Source of the DNA: Entophlyctis helioformis
Lineage: Eukaryota; Chytridiomycota; Chytridiomycetes; Chytridiales; Chytriomycetaceae
NCBI GenBank assembly: GCA_025526915.1
Contig: JAHLKH010000231.1
Span: 1 to 35,749 of the forward strand
Reading direction: 5' to 3'
DNA: 35,749 bases
Made by a program: the position numbers and the translations under genes. The notes beneath the pieces are model-generated. The model was not told the DNA's origin, did not search any database, and was given only the letters and a program-made list of their open reading frames with translations. This document shows positions 1 through 12,687 of the stretch, piece by piece (the stretch's first letter is position 1; each line of letters opens with the position of its first letter).

Positions 1-894
1 CGATGCACAGTCTGAGGAGAAGCAGGCCAGCAAGCCACTCGAGCTGCTGCCCAGGCTGGCACCCATCTGGATCGCCAAGAATGTGAGCTCGCAACTGTGT
101 CTGCTCCATGGCGATCTGCTCTCTTCACAGGAGACGCTAATCAGACGCTTTTGGTCCATGTGCACAGGTTCGCCACGACTTTCTGGACATGCGCGTGCCG
201 GTCTGGATCACAGAGATTCAATGGCTTAGCGACGACACGACAATGCGTCTCGTCACGGGCACTGGACATCACCAGGTCCGTGTGTATGACACGGTCAAGC
301 AAAGACGGCCGACGCTGGACGTGTCGGTGGGCGACCATCCCATCAAGACGATCGGTGTGAATGCGTCAAAGAGGTAATGGACCCAGCAACTGCAGACTAT
401 TGTGGCCATGGCTGCTGACACTGTTTGTTGCATCTGGCAGCGAGTTTGTGCTGGCAGACACCACGAGCAATATGACGAGCATCGACGCCAAGACTGGCAA
501 AGTCACAGGCCGGTTTTCTGGCATTGCAGGCGCAGTCACGCAGACAGTGTACTGCACGAGCCACGACTATGTGATTAGTGTGGGCGTTGACCGCAAGCTG
601 CGTCTGTTTGAGGGATCCGGCCGGCACCGCATGGTCAAGGAGATCTACCTGAAGCAGCGTCTGACTGCGTTGCTGGTCGACGAGGACTGGACGCCAGAGA
701 GCGACGAGGCTGCGCACGCTGCTGCTGCTGCTGGCGCCAGCGAGAGCGAGATTGCTGCGGCTGCGGCTGCGACCGGCAAGGCAGATGACGAGGATCTGTG
801 GGAGAACATGGCGCAGGCAGATGACGAGGAGGACGAGGCTGAGGCCAAGCCTGCCAAGGCGATCCGCAAGAAGAGAAAACAGCCGTCTGTCTGA
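1..894 (+). CDS. NSA1: WD40 ribosome-assembly protein, NSA1/WDR74 family (5' end cut off)
   Basis: The C-terminal part of a WD-repeat protein of the Nsa1/WDR74 family, a nucleolar factor in 60S pre-ribosome assembly. I read three exons: 2-82, 168-373 and 441-894, joined through introns 83-167 (gtgagc...cacag) and 374-440 (gtaatg...tggcag) with frame kept. The spliced protein reads IWIAKN-VRHDFLDMRVPVW, then TGTGHHQVRVYD, QRRPTLDV, and VYCTSHDYVISVGVDRKLRL, which follow the order of conserved blocks I know in WDR74 (AKNV...LDLRVP, TGYHQVRLYD, CGLDRFLRI, YLKSQL). The tail is acidic and alanine-rich (about residues 115-165 of the last exon) and ends in a basic IRKKRKQ stretch, a likely nuclear or nucleolar signal, before TGA at 892-894. 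The start and the first WD repeats lie left of the window. It is convergent with the NCS1 gene, with a 197-bp gap that contains a purine-rich run at about 1010-1050. Confidence 0.9.
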
Positions 895-1091
895 TGGATT
901 GCCGCGATCGTCTCGCTGCAAATGGTCGGCACAGCAGGAAGTAAACTATCAAGAATGTCTGTTCAGCTGTTCATTATGGAGGTGTATCCTGGGAGTAAAT
1001 AGTGGCGCCGGAGGAGGAGGAGGAGGAAGAGAAGGAGGAAGAGGAGGCTCTGGTGATGCGGCAAAGGGAACAAGTGTATGAGTAGCAAGGA

Positions 1092-2015
1092 TCAAATAAG
1101 CCCGCTGTACAGTCCCAGAGCATCCATAATCAAGGGATCGCTGGCCGACCCAAGCTTGAACTCTTCAAAGCTCAAGCGGCCATCTCGGTCCTGTTGGATT
1201 GCATTGCGCGTGTTAGCCACAACAGGCCAGGCACGGCACGGCACGGCATGTGAAAGACACGAGCAAGACACGACGCGAGCGACCCACCAGATCCATGGCA
1301 GCAAAGACTTTGGCGACACGCATCTCTGGCGTGGACTCGTCTTCAGGCAGCCCTGTTGTCGTGCCCATCATGCGGTAGATGGCATCCACAATGCACAGCA
1401 TCTCAGCCTCGCCAATGTATCCGTCTTCATCAAGATCGTACAGCCGGAAGAGCCCTGTCCGCCGCGTCCGCAGCATCCCTTGATTGTCAGCCGCCAACAG
1501 CACGAGATGCGCAAGCACGTCTGGGCGGGTAGTCGACAACCCACACTGAAGCTTCTCTTCCAGATCGCCGCGCGCAGACACATCCAGAGCAGTCATAAAC
1601 TCTGGAAAGTCGAGCTCGCCATTGTTGTTGGCATCGAGGAGGTTGAAGACGTAGTGTGCGTACTTGGAGGCATCGCCAAAGGGAAAGTACTGCTTGTAGA
1701 TCTTTTGGAACTGCTTCTTGTCCATGGAGCCTCGCGGGCAGTCTTTCATGAACCCCTTGTACCTGCGCTCGCCGTGAGTGAGTGCGTCCGTGAGTGAGAG
1801 AGTGCGATTCATCCGCACGATGATGCCAATGACGCCGCCGCCACAGAAACACCAACAGCCGCAGCAACAACAAACAGCAGCCACGAGTGTGTTGCGGCGC
1901 TTGGACTGTGGAGGCGCTCGACGTACCACAGCTGCAGCTCCTTCTTGTCGAACCGGGTGGACAGCGACAGCTGCTCCAGCGTCTCTGCAGACAGCTTTGA
2001 TGACCTCGCTCCCAT
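1092..2015 (-). CDS. NCS1: Neuronal calcium sensor 1 / frequenin, EF-hand protein
   Basis: A small myristoylated calcium sensor; the fungal orthologue (Frq1/NCS1) activates phosphatidylinositol 4-kinase at Golgi and plasma membranes. The minus-strand exons are 2015-1927, 1762-1545, 1454-1288 and 1190-1092, totalling 573 nt (190 aa, the family length). Introns start gtacgt, gtgggt and gtgggt and end in cag or acag. The protein starts MGARSSKLS, an N-myristoylation signal (Gly2, Ser6), then [24 protein letters not shown] (degenerate EF-1), [13 protein letters not shown] (EF-2), [13 protein letters not shown] (EF-3) and [13 protein letters not shown] (EF-4, spanning the exon 3/4 junction), ending ALGLYSGLI. 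All three functional loops keep the acidic position-12 residue. The start at 2015 is the only one that puts Gly at position 2. The SCAI gene lies head-to-head about 1 kb to the right. Confidence 0.95.
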
Positions 2016-3041
2016 CTGCGTCTGATGCGGCAACGGCTGTTGTTGTTGGTCGTGGTGCCAAGGCTCGGGCGGTCCACCGTCCCAGCAAACGACCAGATGG
2101 GCCGCTCCTGAGGACAGGCGGGCATACAAAGCCGCGAGCCGCAAGCGTTTTCTTTCTGCCAGGGGAGAGACCGAGATCGCCTGCGTGGTCGGCCGTCAGT
2201 CGCTTTTCGGAGCCCACGTACAGGAGTGCGGGTGCGCCGTCATGGGCTGCCCGTCGCTCACCTCGTGCTCTGGGGAAAGTCCTCGGACGCCTTGGCAGAA
2301 AGTGCCGCTGGTAACACACCGGGCCCTTGCCCAGCGCGGCTGCCCTCTTGCGAGCGGCGGCCGCCGGGCATGGTTTGTCATAGCACAGTTATGCGACTGC
2401 GGGTGCCGCTGCGCCGTGCGTGCGGCGGCGTCTGTCACTCAACGAGGCTTACACGGCCGTCTCTCTCTCGCTCGCTTCTCCCGCCTCTCCCCCTCACGCA
2501 TACACACTCCTGCTGTCTGTTGGCTGTCTGGCTTGCTGTCTTGCTGGCCATCTAGCTGGCCTGCCTGCCTCTCTGTTGTCTCTGCCGGCATGCAAGTGCC
2601 GTGCGTAGAGGCAGACTCGCCTGACACCTGCGGCATGCCTGGGCAGGCGTGCTGCATCTGTCGGCAGTCACCCGTCCACCACCGTCCACCCACTGCCATC
2701 CACCTGCTGCCTTCCACCCACCCACCCCCCCGCCATTCACTCTGTGATCTGGTCTGCCCATGCAGCATCATATTTTTTCATGGCGTAGAACAAGCCGTAG
2801 CAGATGCCGGGCTGCCTGTGCTGGGGCTGCCTCTCCCGCTGCCCCAGCCTGCCTCGGTCACTGCGCATATTCTCTTGCTGCCTGGCCCCTCTTGCTTGCT
2901 TGCGTGCTCGTCTCGCCTTGGTCTGCTGGTCCTGCCCAATGAAACCGCTCTCTTTCTGCAGCTGCTCTTGACGATCCTCTGCAAAATGGACAGAATTGCC
3001 TGTCCCTCCATTGACTCTGCCCGTGATTGAGAAACGCGCGC
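2016..3041. other. Divergent intergenic region, NCS1 / SCAI
   Basis: About 1 kb between two divergent genes. The open frames here have low-complexity Cys/Pro/Ser-rich translations with no motif I know, so I read it as 5' untranslated and promoter sequence. It is CT- and CCTGCC-rich on the + strand from about 2460 to 2730. I see no clear TATA box and no RNA gene. Confidence 0.6.
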
Positions 3042-6687
<3,646 letters not shown>

Positions 6688-7058
6688 TCACCGGCCACCT
6701 ATCCCCTCATGTTCTCGGCATACATGCGATCCTTTGGCCCCATCCTCTGTTTCCCTCTATGGACTCGTGCCAATTGCATTCAATCGGGACTCGTCCACCA
6801 CCACTACCACTACCACTACCACCATCTGATCCCCAATATTCACTTGAAAGCACTCCACCAACCGTGTCTTCCTGGCCCGAATACGGAATACAGACGCACC
6901 TTCCAGCCAGCCAGCCAGCCAGCCAGCCAACCGGTCATTGCCAACATGCCCAACACGCCTAATTGCAAGCAAACAATCAGATATGCATTCACACCCATCG
7001 CCAAAAACACCAGCAGCAACAACAACAAGAAGGAAAAAAGAGGAAAGAGAGGATGCGA
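6688..7058. other. Convergent intergenic region, SCAI / mitochondrial carrier
   Basis: 371 bp between two 3' ends. It holds a short (CCACTA)n-like run (about 6796-6823) and a (CCAG)n run (about 6902-6930). It should carry both 3' UTRs. I see no gene. Confidence 0.6.
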
Positions 7059-8828
7059 TCATGTGTAAGATCCCATGTTGCGCACAATGAGCTCGTACAT
7101 ACACAACGAAAACGCCGATGCAGGGACAGTGCGTACCAAGTTGGCACCCATGCCCTTGTACAGCGCCCGCCACCCCTCCTCACTGACAATGACACGCGCC
7201 GTCTGCACCACACCGCGGTACTTGGCCGGCTCCTGTGTTGTCAAGGCTCCGTTGGATCCTGCTGCTCTTGCCAATTGGGATGACGAACTGGATGCGGCTG
7301 TCGCCTGTGGCTGTTGCTGTTGGTGCTGCTGCTGCGGTTGTGGTTTGCCTGGGAACTGCACGCTTGCTGTCATGGAGGGGCCGCGCCATATACTCTCTGT
7401 GATGAACTCGGGCGGATCGAGGGGCAGGTGTGTGCGGTACAGTTTCTGTGTCTGGAGGCGTGTCCGCAGCACCTGGTTGGCATCACAATCTGCGTGTCAG
7501 ACCATTGCGCATTGACAAGAGTCGGGCTGCACGGGCTGCACCGCGTGCACTCACTTCGTGCGGATACGTGGCAACGCTGGCAACAAGCTTGGAGACGGCA
7601 CTGGCAGTCAAAAGGCCCCATGTGTTGACGTTGCCGTTGGTATCAAGGTGGTGTGCCACTTGCCAGTCTGGCACGTGAATCCAGCGGCATGCTTGTCAGC
7701 AGCAAAGCAACCCTACTGATGAACGCCAGCAGATAAAGCTTACCGCGAATCCAGATCTTCAGCTGCTCGTACAGGGGAAACTGGACCGCCACGTGCGACA
7801 GACCAAGGAACGAGGGACCTAATCCCTTGTACAGCGACGTCCAGCCCTCTGAGCGCACCATGGTCGACAGGCCGTTCACGATGGACGTATAGTTGAACTG
7901 CGATTGGGACTGCAGGGCCGAGTCAGCATCCAAGGATCGTGCAGGAGTCGGTTGCAAGGGCAGCAAGGCACCCAGATATGCATGATTACCATGACTCGCG
8001 TACGCAGCACCCAGAGAGGGTTCGTCAGGACTAAGCAGAGAGACGAGGCAGAGACGGATGCACTCAGATGCGCTAACGCATGGTTGCCGTTCTTGGCTTG
8101 GTCTGTCGTTGGGCACCAAGGAGCATGCAGTCATGGCCCGGATAAGCCAGAATTCAAATGCGATCTCGAGCATGTGAAGATGGACGATGGCAGTCGTCCA
8201 GTCCAGCACATGCCGAGCACATGCGAGCGGCACGCGGCCGTCCAACACACCCGAAAACAGCGTCTTGAAGCGGTGGTAGATGGGGAACCAAATGGCACGA
8301 TCGATCATGTATGCCAGTGTGGTTGCACCCAGTCCGCGATAGCAGCCCCGCAGTCCTTCTTCCCGAAAGATGGTCTTGAGTGTGCCGCTGATGCCGACAT
8401 ACTTGGGCCCGCCTCGGAGCGGGTCTGGCTTGCCCTGGTTCTGCAGCCGCACCTTGACGATATCCAGAGGGCCTGCAGCATGGATTGATCCGTTGAATGG
8501 TCCAGCATCAGTTGTCCAGCACCCAGCAGTCATGTCTTATCAGCCGGTGCCTCGAGGCCAGTCCCCGCTGATGCGAGCAGATGCGATGCGATGGCGATTG
8601 GGCAAGGACACATAGGCGCAACCTGGACTGCGAGCGTCGCTGCGTATGGGCACATGTGCGGATGGGATGGCTGCAAGGATGGATGCGTCATGAACGGAGA
8701 CACTCACAGACGAGGACGGCTGCAGTCAGGCCAGCAATGCTGCCAGCAAACATATGGACGGTGTCGTCGTCCAGGCGTCTGAAGCCCTGCGTGCCCGCGG
8801 ACGCCGTCTGGGTTATCATGGAGAACAT
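7059..8828 (-). CDS. Mitochondrial carrier family protein, NAD+ (YIA6) / folate-type subfamily
   Basis: An inner-membrane solute carrier of the SLC25 family with three repeats of two helices. Minus-strand exons are 8828-8708, 8472-8251, 8102-7990, 7909-7744, 7667-7555 and 7472-7059, 1,149 nt (382 aa). Each repeat has its signature: CPLDIVKVRLQNQ, LTNPLWVLRTRVM and TYPHEVLRTRLQ. The Trp in the second signature and the LSHVAVQFPLYEQLK and SAVSKLVASVATYPHE blocks are what I know from yeast Yia6/Yea6 (NAD+ import) and its folate and pyrimidine-nucleotide relatives, so NAD+ is the best guess for substrate. A Gln/Ser/Ala-rich insert of about 60 residues in the matrix loop of repeat 3, between LYRTHLP and YRGVVQ, is unusual. 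The start at 8828 (MFSMITQ) was chosen as the first ATG of the open frame; a second lies at 8819. It ends NMGSYT, TGA at 7061-7059. Confidence 0.88.
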
Positions 8829-8989
8829 TTGAGCAGGCGGTCGTGCGGATGGCTGTGGGTGGAGGGCTGGATGCTGCTGCTGCGTCTGCTGCTCCTGCTC
8901 CTGCTGCTGGGTCTGGTTGTGTGCGGTGTGGCTGACTGGCTGGCTGGATATGCCGCAAGTCGAGGCCCGGTTCTCATACCATTACCCCT

Positions 8990-9130
8990 GGTGGAATCGC
9001 TGTGATTGGTCAATTCTGGTGGAATCGCTGTGATTGGTCGATCCTGGTCGAATCGGTGTGATTGGTCAACTCTTGGTGGAATCGCTGTGATTGGTCGATC
9101 CTGGTGGAATCGGTGTGATTGGTCGATCTA
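8990..9130. repeat. Five-copy 28-bp tandem repeat with inverted CCAAT boxes
   Basis: Copies start at 8990, 9018, 9046 (29 bp), 9075 and 9103. Each contains GTGATTGGTC, so each carries a CCAAT box on the minus strand, and they differ only by GCTG/GGTG and a few bases at the end. The array lies between the divergent starts of the carrier gene (8828, -) and the FEN-like gene (9420, +), so binding sites for a CCAAT (HAP/NF-Y) factor in a shared promoter are a reasonable inference. The rest of the gap to 9419 shows nothing I can name. Confidence 0.85.
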
Positions 9131-9419
9131 GGGAGCCCTTGCACAGTGCAGACACTGCGTGATGCGAGCACAGCAACGACAGTGGTGCAGGCAGCAGCGC
9201 CTGCTGTCTCGCTGGGCCGTGCGTGTGTGTCCTCCATGAATAAAGAGGGGCGAATGCATAGTCATGTGCAACGCTCTCTCTCTCTCTGAGGAGCATGCCA
9301 TTCCTCACACACAGACCAGTGCTCCATGCATTGCTGCCAACCATCAGTCTGATATTACAAGAGCAGCTTGCCCGTAAAACGACCGACACAAAACAACACG
9401 CAACAACAAACCAGCGAGC

Positions 9420-10071
9420 ATGGGAGTCGACGGCAGTCTCCCCACCATCGACAAGAGAGGTGGTGTCAAGACATACAAAGCAGACACCCCTCTGCCCACT
9501 GCCATTCAGGCCATTGCCCAGCAGCAGCCAGATGCAGCAGCAGCAGCAGCAGCAGCAGCAGCCGACTCGGAGCCCATCAGCTGCATCATCCATGTCGACA
9601 TCCTTTGCCTGCTCTTCATTGACATTATGAGAGCAGCAGCCGCAAAGCCGCCCCAGTCTGACAACGACTGGAGGCTGCTACTCGAGCCGCTCATCAGCAG
9701 CCTCGCCGCAGCCATTGGACAGCTGCACACAGTCCAGCTGCACGTCGACGGCTCGCAGCTTGACACTGGCATCAAGGCTGCTTATGCCGGGCGGGCCTGG
9801 GCAGCATTGGAGGCGGCATCCTTTCTCATGGCCGAGGCAGCCAAGCGAAATGCTGGCAAGAAGGGCGGCAAGCTCTCGAGGTGTGCCACTTGCTGCTGTT
9901 GATCTGCATGCTGTACTGACTCAATGCCATTCCAGAAACGAGATGCAGCGCCTGCAGAAGGCATACCCCCTCACACGCGAGCGCAAGGCAGCCATCTCGA
10001 AGGCCCTGGGCAGTCTTCTTGGATACTTCAAAGGCGGGTCATCTGTGTGCCTTTGCGAGAATGAGGTGGAT
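9420..10071 (+). CDS. FEN/XPG-like nuclease, N-terminal segment
   Basis: Exons 9420-9880 and 9936-10071 with an intron gtgtgcc...attccag. The start MGVDGSLPTI resembles the MGV-G-L N-terminus of the FEN1/XPG family, whose free N-terminus helps bind the flap. A polyalanine run (about residues 39-48) is an insert. Metal-ligand candidates are Asp60 in IIHVDILCLLF, Asp110 in LHVDGSQL followed by Lys119 (like the FDG...K of FEN1), then Glu195, Glu197 and Asp199 in CENEVD, the XPG-I motif. The segment ends exactly at codon 199, where the retrotransposon entered. From here the present frame runs about 59 codons into the LTR and stops at 10248. Structure-specific nuclease activity is family knowledge; the cellular role is unknown. 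Confidence 0.75.
10067..10071 (+). repeat. Target-site duplication TGGAT, left copy
   Basis: TGGAT immediately left of the 5' LTR is repeated immediately right of the 3' LTR (15962-15966). A 5-bp duplication is normal for Ty3/gypsy integrases. Confidence 0.95.
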
Positions 10072-10314
10072 TGTAACAGTCAGCCGCGATCACGTGACAC
10101 GCGTGCAACCGGTCGCGCGTCCCACTTGAATCCTGACAGACCACAAGGCGACTTGCCCCAGTCGTCGCCTTGTGTACTGAAACCCGCCGTCTGTCAGGTA
10201 TTGCCCATGCATATGCCTTTATTACTACGAAGCTATATCAATGAATAACCTTGTGTACTGAAACCCGCCGTCTGTCAGACCGCCCATTGTCTCGTTGCAC
10301 ATCGTCCTGTTGCA
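10072..10314 (+). repeat. Element 1 5' LTR
   Basis: Starts TGTAACAGTC, ends CCTGTTGCA. It carries CACGTG near its left end, a candidate transcription start at the 8-mer AGTCGTCG (10160-10167), and a duplicated 30-bp unit at 10168-10197 and 10249-10278 with a spacer holding CAATGAATAA. Confidence 0.95.
10198..10278 (+). other. Intron-like cassette in element 1 LTR
   Basis: An 81-nt segment that starts GTATTG after CAG, contains CAATGAA, a branch-like TACTGAAAC and ends CTGTCAG. Its last 30 nt repeat the 30 nt before its GT. The same segment is at 15845-15925 in the 3' LTR. Splicing is inferred only. Confidence 0.45.
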
Positions 10315-10322
10315 CGACGACT
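10315..10322 (+). other. Element 1 self-priming primer-binding site
   Basis: CGACGACT directly follows the 5' LTR and is the exact reverse complement of AGTCGTCG at 10160-10167 in the LTR. It does not look like a tRNA 3' end complement (no TGG start). This is the arrangement known from Tf1, where the first bases of the mRNA fold back to prime reverse transcription. Confidence 0.7.
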
Positions 10323-10350
10323 CAAGACAGTCAGTGACCAGACGGAAGGA

Positions 10351-12687
10351 ATGACGACCGACAGCCTCAGTGCCGAGGGCACTGGTGCGGTCGGAGCAGG
10401 CAGCAGCATCGAACAGCAACACCAGCAACACCAGCAAAATCAGACCGGCCTGCCAACACCCGTCACCGTTGTCCGCACTGTCACCAACTACCGCCTTGGC
10501 TCGAGCCTGGCAGAGGCGGCCATGAGGCTGCTCTTGAAGAGACCCGAGTTGATGGCCGAGATGCGAGACGCGGTGCCAGAGGGCGGCAGCCTGCTGCAGG
10601 ATGGAGACATCCAACCGGTCGCGGATTACGGGTCGCTCCTCGCCGCGCTGGGACATCGGGATTCTGCCATCCAGGATGAGGTGGCCTCGGTAGCAAGCTC
10701 GCCGTCGGTTCACTCCTCAAGCGCCCAGTTCAACTCAGCGGCGTTTGCTGCTCACTCGTCTCTGGCTCGAGCACCCGCACCGTCGCGATCGCAATCCATC
10801 AGCATCAGTCAGCACGGCACGATGGATCTACCGACGCCAGCGGCAGCCTCCGATGCCGCGCTGTTCCGCGCGCGGCAGACGGAGGCCGAGAATGACCTCA
10901 AGGATCTGAGGTTCGACGGCGACCCAGCGGCCGATCCGCTGGGCAACGCCCGGGCCTGGAAAGTATTCACCCGCGCCCTGGAGAGCAGCATGGGCATTTG
11001 CCTGGCGCTCTACAGGGAGGAACCTGTTCGCATTCGCATGTTAGAACGCTGCTTGAGGGGCTCTGCCCGAGAGTGGTTCTCCAACACTGTGATGCCGCGT
11101 GTCCAGGCGCGAGAGCTGCGTTCATTGGCCCAGGTCATCGAGGTGGGCAACCGCAGGTACCGTCCGGCGCATCTCATCCAGCGTGCACAGCTCGTCATCG
11201 ATCGTTTTGTACCCGCACCTGGCGAGGCGTGTGCCCAGTGGGGCGATCGTCTCACGGCCCTGCAACGCAACGCCGACGCCTCGGACGCCGCGATGATCAA
11301 GAAGGCGTACTCGCTGTGCTCACAGGAGCTGAAGGCTCGGATCGACATCTTGGAGGGTCCGGACGGTCTCGACGGCCCACAGACGTTTGCAGAATACCTG
11401 GAGCTGATCGAGAAGCTCGACGCCAACATGCGGTCCAAGGCCGAGTATGCCCAGGCGGCTGTTTTGACGGCCGCGGCACTCAATGGCACCCTGTCGACGC
11501 CATCTGCCAATGTGGGCTCAGGATCGGCTTCTGGAAGTGGACGCCGCCGCACGCAGACGGCTCCTGCACCGGCCAGAACGCCGCCGGCTCCAGTGACGAT
11601 CCCAGCAGCGCCGAGGACGCAATCCGTGTCAGCCCCAGCAAACAGCGCCGGCCTGGCCAGCGAGTGGCAGGCGGTGATGTTGCGCGTTGGTCGACCGCTC
11701 TCAGAGGCGGACCGCGAGTTCCTGAAGGCCAACCACGGCTGCTACGCCTGCCGCCGACCCGATCACGCATCCATCAGGAACCCGGCATGCCCATTCCACC
11801 GCAGCGGCGGTGCACCAGTCGCAGTCGCCAGTGTGGCCCCCCCTAGTGATCATGGTTCGGGAACAGCTGACAATACATCTGTTACCCACTGCTCGTCTTT
11901 GCCCATGCCGCCGGTCCGCTCGCCTATCCGATCGCATGTCATGGCAACCGCCGATGGGTTCCCGTGCGTGGCCCTGCTGGACACCGGCGCATCTGGTATG
12001 GTGATGTCGCGCAGTTTCGCGCGTCGGATTGGTGCACAGACCTGCGCCATTGAGCCGTTCACGGTCGAGTATGCCAACCAGGAGTGCCATCGCGTTGCGG
12101 AAGCGGTGACCATTACTCTTGGGGTTGGGGACTACGCGCAGCAGCTGCAGTTCTTTGTCGCGGACATCAGCACCGATGTGATCCTGGGTACGCCATGGTT
12201 TGCTGAGGTGGTGATCACCAAGGGCGATATGGCCGACCGCTCATTTGCATTCCACCACAAGGCCATGGGGCGCGACTTTGTATGGCGTCTGCACCCCTCA
12301 GTGGCACCCGAACCGGAACCGACACCCGAACCAGTACCCGAACCCGCATCCAAACCCGCATCCGAACCAGCACCCGAACCAGCACCCGAACCAGTACCCG
12401 AACCCGCACCCGAACCAGTACCCGAAACAGCATCTGAACCAGCACCCGAACCACCCTGCGATCATGCTCCGATGTCCCTTGAGGCCATTGCTGCGCAGCA
12501 CGGCATTGAGTTCGTCAGCTACGAGGATTTCCATGCGGACGAGTCATCATATGTCGAGATCATGGCCCTGACCAGCTGTGGGGACGCAGATACGGCAACC
12601 GACGCGGCCATTGCGGCGATTGACGAGGCGGATCCACTCGCCCATCTGAGCCTGGAGACGCAGCCTGAGGTTGTCCATCCCTGTTGA
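10351..12687 (+). CDS. gag: Element 1 Gag-protease polyprotein
   Basis: A 778-aa open frame from the first ATG after the PBS to TGA at 12685-12687. It holds a capsid-like helical region (about residues 190-380, with RMLERCLRGSAREWFSN), a long Ala/Pro/Ser linker, a zinc-knuckle-like CYACRRPDH...NPAC (about residue 463; the spacing after His is longer than the usual CX2CX4HX4C), and an aspartic protease with LLDTGASGMV (active-site Asp about 544) and VILGTPWF. Protease is thus in the Gag frame rather than at the head of Pol. The C-terminus holds a Pro-Glu repeat and an acidic tail. Gag packages RNA; the protease matures the particle. Confidence 0.92.
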   Translation: MTTDSLSAEGTGAVGAGSSIEQQHQQHQQNQTGLPTPVTVVRTVTNYRLGSSLAEAAMRLLLKRPELMAEMRDAVPEGGSLLQDGDIQPVADYGSLLAALGHRDSAIQDEVASVASSPSVHSSSAQFNSAAFAAHSSLARAPAPSRSQSISISQHGTMDLPTPAAASDAALFRARQTEAENDLKDLRFDGDPAADPLGNARAWKVFTRALESSMGICLALYREEPVRIRMLERCLRGSAREWFSNTVMPRVQARELRSLAQVIEVGNRRYRPAHLIQRAQLVIDRFVPAPGEACAQWGDRLTALQRNADASDAAMIKKAYSLCSQELKARIDILEGPDGLDGPQTFAEYLELIEKLDANMRSKAEYAQAAVLTAAALNGTLSTPSANVGSGSASGSGRRRTQTAPAPARTPPAPVTIPAAPRTQSVSAPANSAGLASEWQAVMLRVGRPLSEADREFLKANHGCYACRRPDHASIRNPACPFHRSGGAPVAVASVAPPSDHGSGTADNTSVTHCSSLPMPPVRSPIRSHVMATADGFPCVALLDTGASGMVMSRSFARRIGAQTCAIEPFTVEYANQECHRVAEAVTITLGVGDYAQQLQFFVADISTDVILGTPWFAEVVITKGDMADRSFAFHHKAMGRDFVWRLHPSVAPEPEPTPEPVPEPASKPASEPAPEPAPEPVPEPAPEPVPETASEPAPEPPCDHAPMSLEAIAAQHGIEFVSYEDFHADESSYVEIMALTSCGDADTATDAAIAAIDEADPLAHLSLETQPEVVHPC
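12304..12454 (+). repeat. Pro-Glu hexanucleotide-based repeat between protease and RT
   Basis: About 150 nt of CCCGAACCAG(T/C)A-type repeats encoding PEP(V/A) runs of about 50 residues near the end of the Gag-protease ORF. It is a tandem low-complexity linker and probably length-variable. Confidence 0.9.

Noticed and set aside
1213..2319. 368-codon minus-strand frame over NCS1
   Set aside because: It reads through introns of NCS1; the four-exon model gives the exact family length and all EF hands.
2185..3030. 281-codon open frame between NCS1 and SCAI
   Set aside because: Low-complexity translation, no motif, overlaps the divergent promoter region. The real SCAI start is at 3042.
8990..9130. 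CRISPR-like array
   Set aside because: Repeats are directly adjacent with no unique spacers, in a eukaryotic promoter region.
10231..10247. CAATGAATAA in the LTR as host gene poly(A) signal
   Set aside because: It belongs to the inserted LTR, although it could end the truncated host transcript by chance.
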